From the NCBI RefSeq assembly GCF_000334215.1, contig NZ_AMQY01000025.1, positions 1 through 64,000 on the forward strand: a stretch of DNA of 64,000 nucleotides, read 5' to 3'. The position numbers and the translations under genes were made by a program. The DNA is from Vreelandella jeotgali Hwa. Its GTDB lineage: Bacteria; Pseudomonadota; Gammaproteobacteria; Pseudomonadales; Halomonadaceae. A model generated the notes under the pieces. It ran no database searches. It was not told the DNA's origin and worked only from the letters and a program-made list of their open reading frames with translations. This document shows, one piece after another, positions 59,907 through 64,000 of this stretch; the stretch's first letter is position 1, and every line of letters starts with the position of its first letter.

Positions 59907-60398
59907 TTAGAGGGTCAGCACCTTGTCGCCCCGGGCGATACCCGAAACGCCGGTGCGGGCGACTTCCAGAATACCCACCGGCGCCATGGCCTGCAGGAAA
60001 GCATCCAGCTTGGTGGCATCGCCGGTAATCTGCACGGTGTACAGACTCGGGGTAACGTCGACCACCTGGGCGCGGAAGATATCGGCATTGCGCTTGACCT
60101 CATCCCGGGCGGCGCCCTGCGCTCTGACCTTGACCAGCATCAACTCGCGCTCGATGTGATTGCCCTCGGTCAGATCCACGAGCTTGACCACGTCAATGAG
60201 CTTATTGAGGTGCTTGGTGATCTGCTCGACCACCCGGTCGTCCCCCTCGGTAGTTACCGTCAGCCGCGACAGCGATTCGTCGTCGGTTGGTGCGACGTTG
60301 AGAGTTTCGATGTTGAAGTTACGCTGCGAAAACAGACCGACCACACGCGACAGGGCACCCGGTTCGTTTTCCATCAGAATCGAGATGATATGACGCAT
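59907..60398 (-). CDS. ilvN: Acetolactate synthase small (regulatory) subunit
   Basis: Valine-sensing partner of the catalytic subunit (also called IlvH). The 163 residues have an N-terminal ACT domain ([35 protein letters not shown]) and the C-terminal ACT-like domain found in IlvH. Its ATG overlaps the ilvB stop (ATGA), so synthesis of the two subunits is coupled. The length matches IlvH of E. coli (163). Confidence 0.96.
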   Translation of the reverse strand: MRHIISILMENEPGALSRVVGLFSQRNFNIETLNVAPTDDESLSRLTVTTEGDDRVVEQITKHLNKLIDVVKLVDLTEGNHIERELMLVKVRAQGAARDEVKRNADIFRAQVVDVTPSLYTVQITGDATKLDAFLQAMAPVGILEVARTGVSGIARGDKVLTL

Positions 60399-62122
60399 CA
60401 GGTACGCTCCGTTTTGGACAGCAGCATGTCACGCATGGAACCCAGCGGCACCTGCATCGGATAAACGTGCTCGAAGGGATCGACTTTGACGTCGAGGAAC
60501 ACCAGCTCGTGCTTGTCTTCAAACACCCGCTCAAGCGCTGGCGCCAGCTCGTCCAGGGTGTTCACCGTCAGCGCGGTGAAACCGTAGGCCTGGGTCAGCA
60601 GGTGGAAGTCGGGCATCGACTCCACGTAGGAGTTGGCGTGGCGGGACTTGTAGTTGAGATCCTGCCACTGGCGCACCATGCCCAGCGAGGCGTTGTTCAG
60701 GTTGATGATCTTGACCCCGATGCCGTACTGCTTACAGGTCGAGAACTCCTGCATCATCATCTGGAAGCTGCCTTCGCCGGTGATGCACACCACGTCGTCG
60801 TCGGGATAGTTCAGCTTGATCCCCATGGCCGACGGAAAGCCGAACCCCATGGTGCCCAGCCCGCCGGAGGTGATAAAGCGGCGCGGCCTGTCGAACTCAT
60901 AGTACTGGGCGGCAAACATCTGGTGCTGGCCCACGTCGGTAGTGACAAAGGCCTTGCCACCGGTCCTGTCGCTGATGGCTTCGATGACTTCCTGAGGCTT
61001 CAGGACTTCGCCGGCCTGCGACGGCTCGTAACGCTTGCCCTCGCGCTCGGCGCGCCAGTCGTTGATCTGCTGCCACCAGTCCTCGAGCGCCTCGGGGTTG
61101 TCAATCTCCTTGCCCTGCACGAGGCTGATCATCTCGTTGATCACGCTGGACGCCGGGCCGACGATAGGCACGTCGGCGCGCACGGTCTTGGAGATCGAGC
61201 TGGGGTCAACGTCAACGTGGATGACCTTGGCCGTGGGGCAGAACTTGGAGACGTTGTTGGTCACCCGGTCGTCAAAGCGCGCGCCGATGGCAATCACCAG
61301 ATCGGCATGGTGCATGGCCATGTTGGACTCGTAAGAGCCGTGCATGCCCAGCCACCCCAGGCACTGGCTATCGCTTTGCGGGTAGGCGCCCATGCCCATC
61401 AGCGTGGTGGTGATCGGATGGCCCAGCTTCTGCACCAGATCGGTGAGGCCATCGCCGGCATTGCCCAGCACCACGCCGCCGCCGGTATAGAACACCGGGC
61501 GGCGCGCCTTGAGCATCAGCTGCACGGCCTTCTTGATCTGGCCGGTGTGGCCGCGAGTCACCGGGTTGTACGAGCGCATCTTGATCTTTTGCGGGTAGGT
61601 GTACTCGTAACGCTCGGTGGGCGCGGTCATGTCCTTGGGAATGTCCACGACCACCGGCCCGGGCCGCCCGGTCGAGGCGAGGTAGTAGGCCTTTTTCAAC
61701 ACCTCGGGAATCTCGGACGGATGGCGGATCGCAAAGCTGTGTTTGACGATGGGCCGGGTCACGCCAACGATGTCGGTTTCCTGGAAGGCGTCTTCGCCAA
61801 TCAGGTGGCTGACCACCTGACCGCACAGCACCACCATGGGCACCGAGTCCATATAGGCGGTGGCAATGCCGGTGACCGCGTTGGTGGCGCCGGGGCCGGA
61901 GGTGACCAGCACGGTGCCGGGGCGGCCCGAGGCGCGGGCGTAGCCGTCGGCGGCGTGGGTGGCGGCCTGTTCGTGACGCACCAGAATGTGCTTGACCTGG
62001 TCCTGGCGGAACAGCGCATCGTAAATATGCAGCGCGGCCCCGCCGGGGTAACCATAAATATATTCAACGCCCTCGTCTTGCAGGAAGCGGGCGATCATGT
62101 CTGCGCCGGAAAGCAGTTCCAC
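60398..62122 (-). CDS. ilvB: Acetolactate synthase large (catalytic) subunit
   Basis: Thiamine-diphosphate enzyme that starts valine, leucine and isoleucine synthesis; also called IlvI in some genomes. The 574 residues have the catalytic Glu51 ([16 protein letters not shown]), the central FAD-binding domain, and the TPP/Mg motif [32 protein letters not shown] 62122 is supported by GGGGAGAG five bases upstream. The leader is long (about 280 nt) and structured. Valine-pathway output also feeds PanB. Confidence 0.96.
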   Translation of the reverse strand: MELLSGADMIARFLQDEGVEYIYGYPGGAALHIYDALFRQDQVKHILVRHEQAATHAADGYARASGRPGTVLVTSGPGATNAVTGIATAYMDSVPMVVLCGQVVSHLIGEDAFQETDIVGVTRPIVKHSFAIRHPSEIPEVLKKAYYLASTGRPGPVVVDIPKDMTAPTERYEYTYPQKIKMRSYNPVTRGHTGQIKKAVQLMLKARRPVFYTGGGVVLGNAGDGLTDLVQKLGHPITTTLMGMGAYPQSDSQCLGWLGMHGSYESNMAMHHADLVIAIGARFDDRVTNNVSKFCPTAKVIHVDVDPSSISKTVRADVPIVGPASSVINEMISLVQGKEIDNPEALEDWWQQINDWRAEREGKRYEPSQAGEVLKPQEVIEAISDRTGGKAFVTTDVGQHQMFAAQYYEFDRPRRFITSGGLGTMGFGFPSAMGIKLNYPDDDVVCITGEGSFQMMMQEFSTCKQYGIGVKIINLNNASLGMVRQWQDLNYKSRHANSYVESMPDFHLLTQAYGFTALTVNTLDELAPALERVFEDKHELVFLDVKVDPFEHVYPMQVPLGSMRDMLLSKTERT

Positions 62123-62444
62123 AGTGTCTCTCCCCTGGAGGTCTCGAGTGCTGTCGGCGGGCGTTGGCCCACCAAGTCGAGTGCGGCGATATGCCGCTGC
62201 CGGTTACACCGGCACCTGATGCCAAACCCTGGCATATGACCCGGTTGGGGTCTGCACTCTCTCACGGCGGTTTACCGCGTCGGGGCGTTGGCCAGGTCGG
62301 GCGGATTAGCCCGGGCCCGGAAGTCCTTCGGCGGGTAAAGGCATTTGAACGCCTACCCTTCGCGCGGGGATAGGGGGTTGCCCGTGGTTCCGCGCCCGCA
62401 AATCAGGAGCCTTCAAGATTCCATTAGCGCGCTCGGATTGTCAA
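62123..62444 (-). promoter_or_regulatory. Promoter and long structured leader of ilvBN
   Basis: A perfect TTGACA (complement of 62439-62444) with a weak -10 suggests a start near 62405-62410, giving a leader of about 280 nt. The leader can form a stem GGGTAGGC/GCCTTTACCC (62332-62360 region, complement) and an outer CGCGG/CCGCG pairing. Short frames exist (for example 12 codons from the ATG in AAATGCC) but lack runs of Ile/Val/Leu codons, so classical attenuation is not supported. No known riboswitch was recognised. Confidence 0.45.
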
Positions 62445-62480
62445 CCGCCCGGCGCCCGGCACGGCGGGAAACCCGGCACG

Positions 62481-62525
62481 AAAACGCCCTGCCGGCTATC
62501 GCCAGTGGCGATGCCGGCAGGGCGT
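62481..62525 (-). terminator. Terminator of clpB
   Basis: A nearly continuous 19-bp stem (62484-62496 with 62513-62525 plus inner ATCGCC/GGCGAT, loop AGT) is followed by TTTT on the minus strand, 95 bp after the clpB stop. Bases 62526-62619 show nothing else. Confidence 0.75.
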
Positions 62526-62619
62526 GTTGGCACTGATCTTGCATCAGCTTTTGGCCCGGCCGATTACGGCGCGTTCAAGCGGGCTTGTGCATGTTGCCGA
62601 TCATCGGGCCGGCGTCGGC

Positions 62620-64000
<1,381 letters not shown>

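Overview
The window is GC-rich, tightly packed chromosomal DNA from a gammaproteobacterium. It most resembles Halomonadaceae, a halophile close to Halomonas. I infer this from three things. Housekeeping gene order matches that of Pseudomonas and relatives. Amino-acid use is acidic (for example SecG, GrpE, NusA). Accessory genes include a TRAP carboxylate transporter and an E. coli-like Dcm/Vsr pair. I could not run a database search, so the genus is an inference.

Layout. 1-11.3 kb: tyrS, with a strong promoter-like signal leaving the left edge (possibly an rRNA operon), anmK, pilU-pilT, yggS-proC-yggT-metX-metW, a DUF4426 gene, sfsA and dksA. 11.4-22.1 kb: gluQ, a 58-residue membrane protein, cbrA, cbrB, a 1.1-kb gap that holds a CrcZ-like small RNA, then pcnB-folK, panB-panC and panD. 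22.2-24.6 kb: a thiolase and a convergent MFS transporter. 24.7-34.1 kb: the leftward rimP-nusA-infB-rbfA-truB-rpsO-pnp cluster, with initiator tRNA-Met and tRNA-Leu(GAG) upstream. 34.2-41.7 kb: secG, tpiA, glmM, folP, ftsH, rlmE, yhbY and greA. 41.7-46.2 kb: carB and carA. 46.6-48.6 kb: the dcm-vsr cassette. 48.7-53.7 kb: dapB, a three-gene TRAP transporter and an EamA exporter. 53.8-59.8 kb: dnaJ, dnaK, grpE and recN. 59.9-64 kb: ilvN, ilvB with a long structured leader, and the 3' part of clpB.

Main discovery candidate. Between cbrB and pcnB lies a non-coding transcript unit of about 540 nt. It has CbrB-like half-sites (TGTTAC/GTAACA), a sigma-54 promoter, nine A-rich AAnAAnAA clusters (the Hfq/Crc decoy motif) and a terminator. 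Several of the A-rich clusters sit in the loops of strong hairpins. This is the architecture of Pseudomonas CrcZ, at the same locus, and implies a CbrAB-CrcZ-Hfq/Crc carbon-catabolite circuit outside Pseudomonadaceae.

A second pattern, which no standard feature type names, is a set of short degenerate tandem repeats with a period of 15-16 bp (18 bp at one locus) in at least eight intergenic spacers. The repeat sequence differs at every locus but the period is nearly constant.

The remaining genes form recognisable units: coupled translation/RNA-processing genes, a sigma-32-controlled chaperone block (heat-shock promoters before dnaK and grpE), pantothenate synthesis, arginine/pyrimidine precursor supply (carAB, with a candidate attenuator) and branched-chain amino-acid synthesis.
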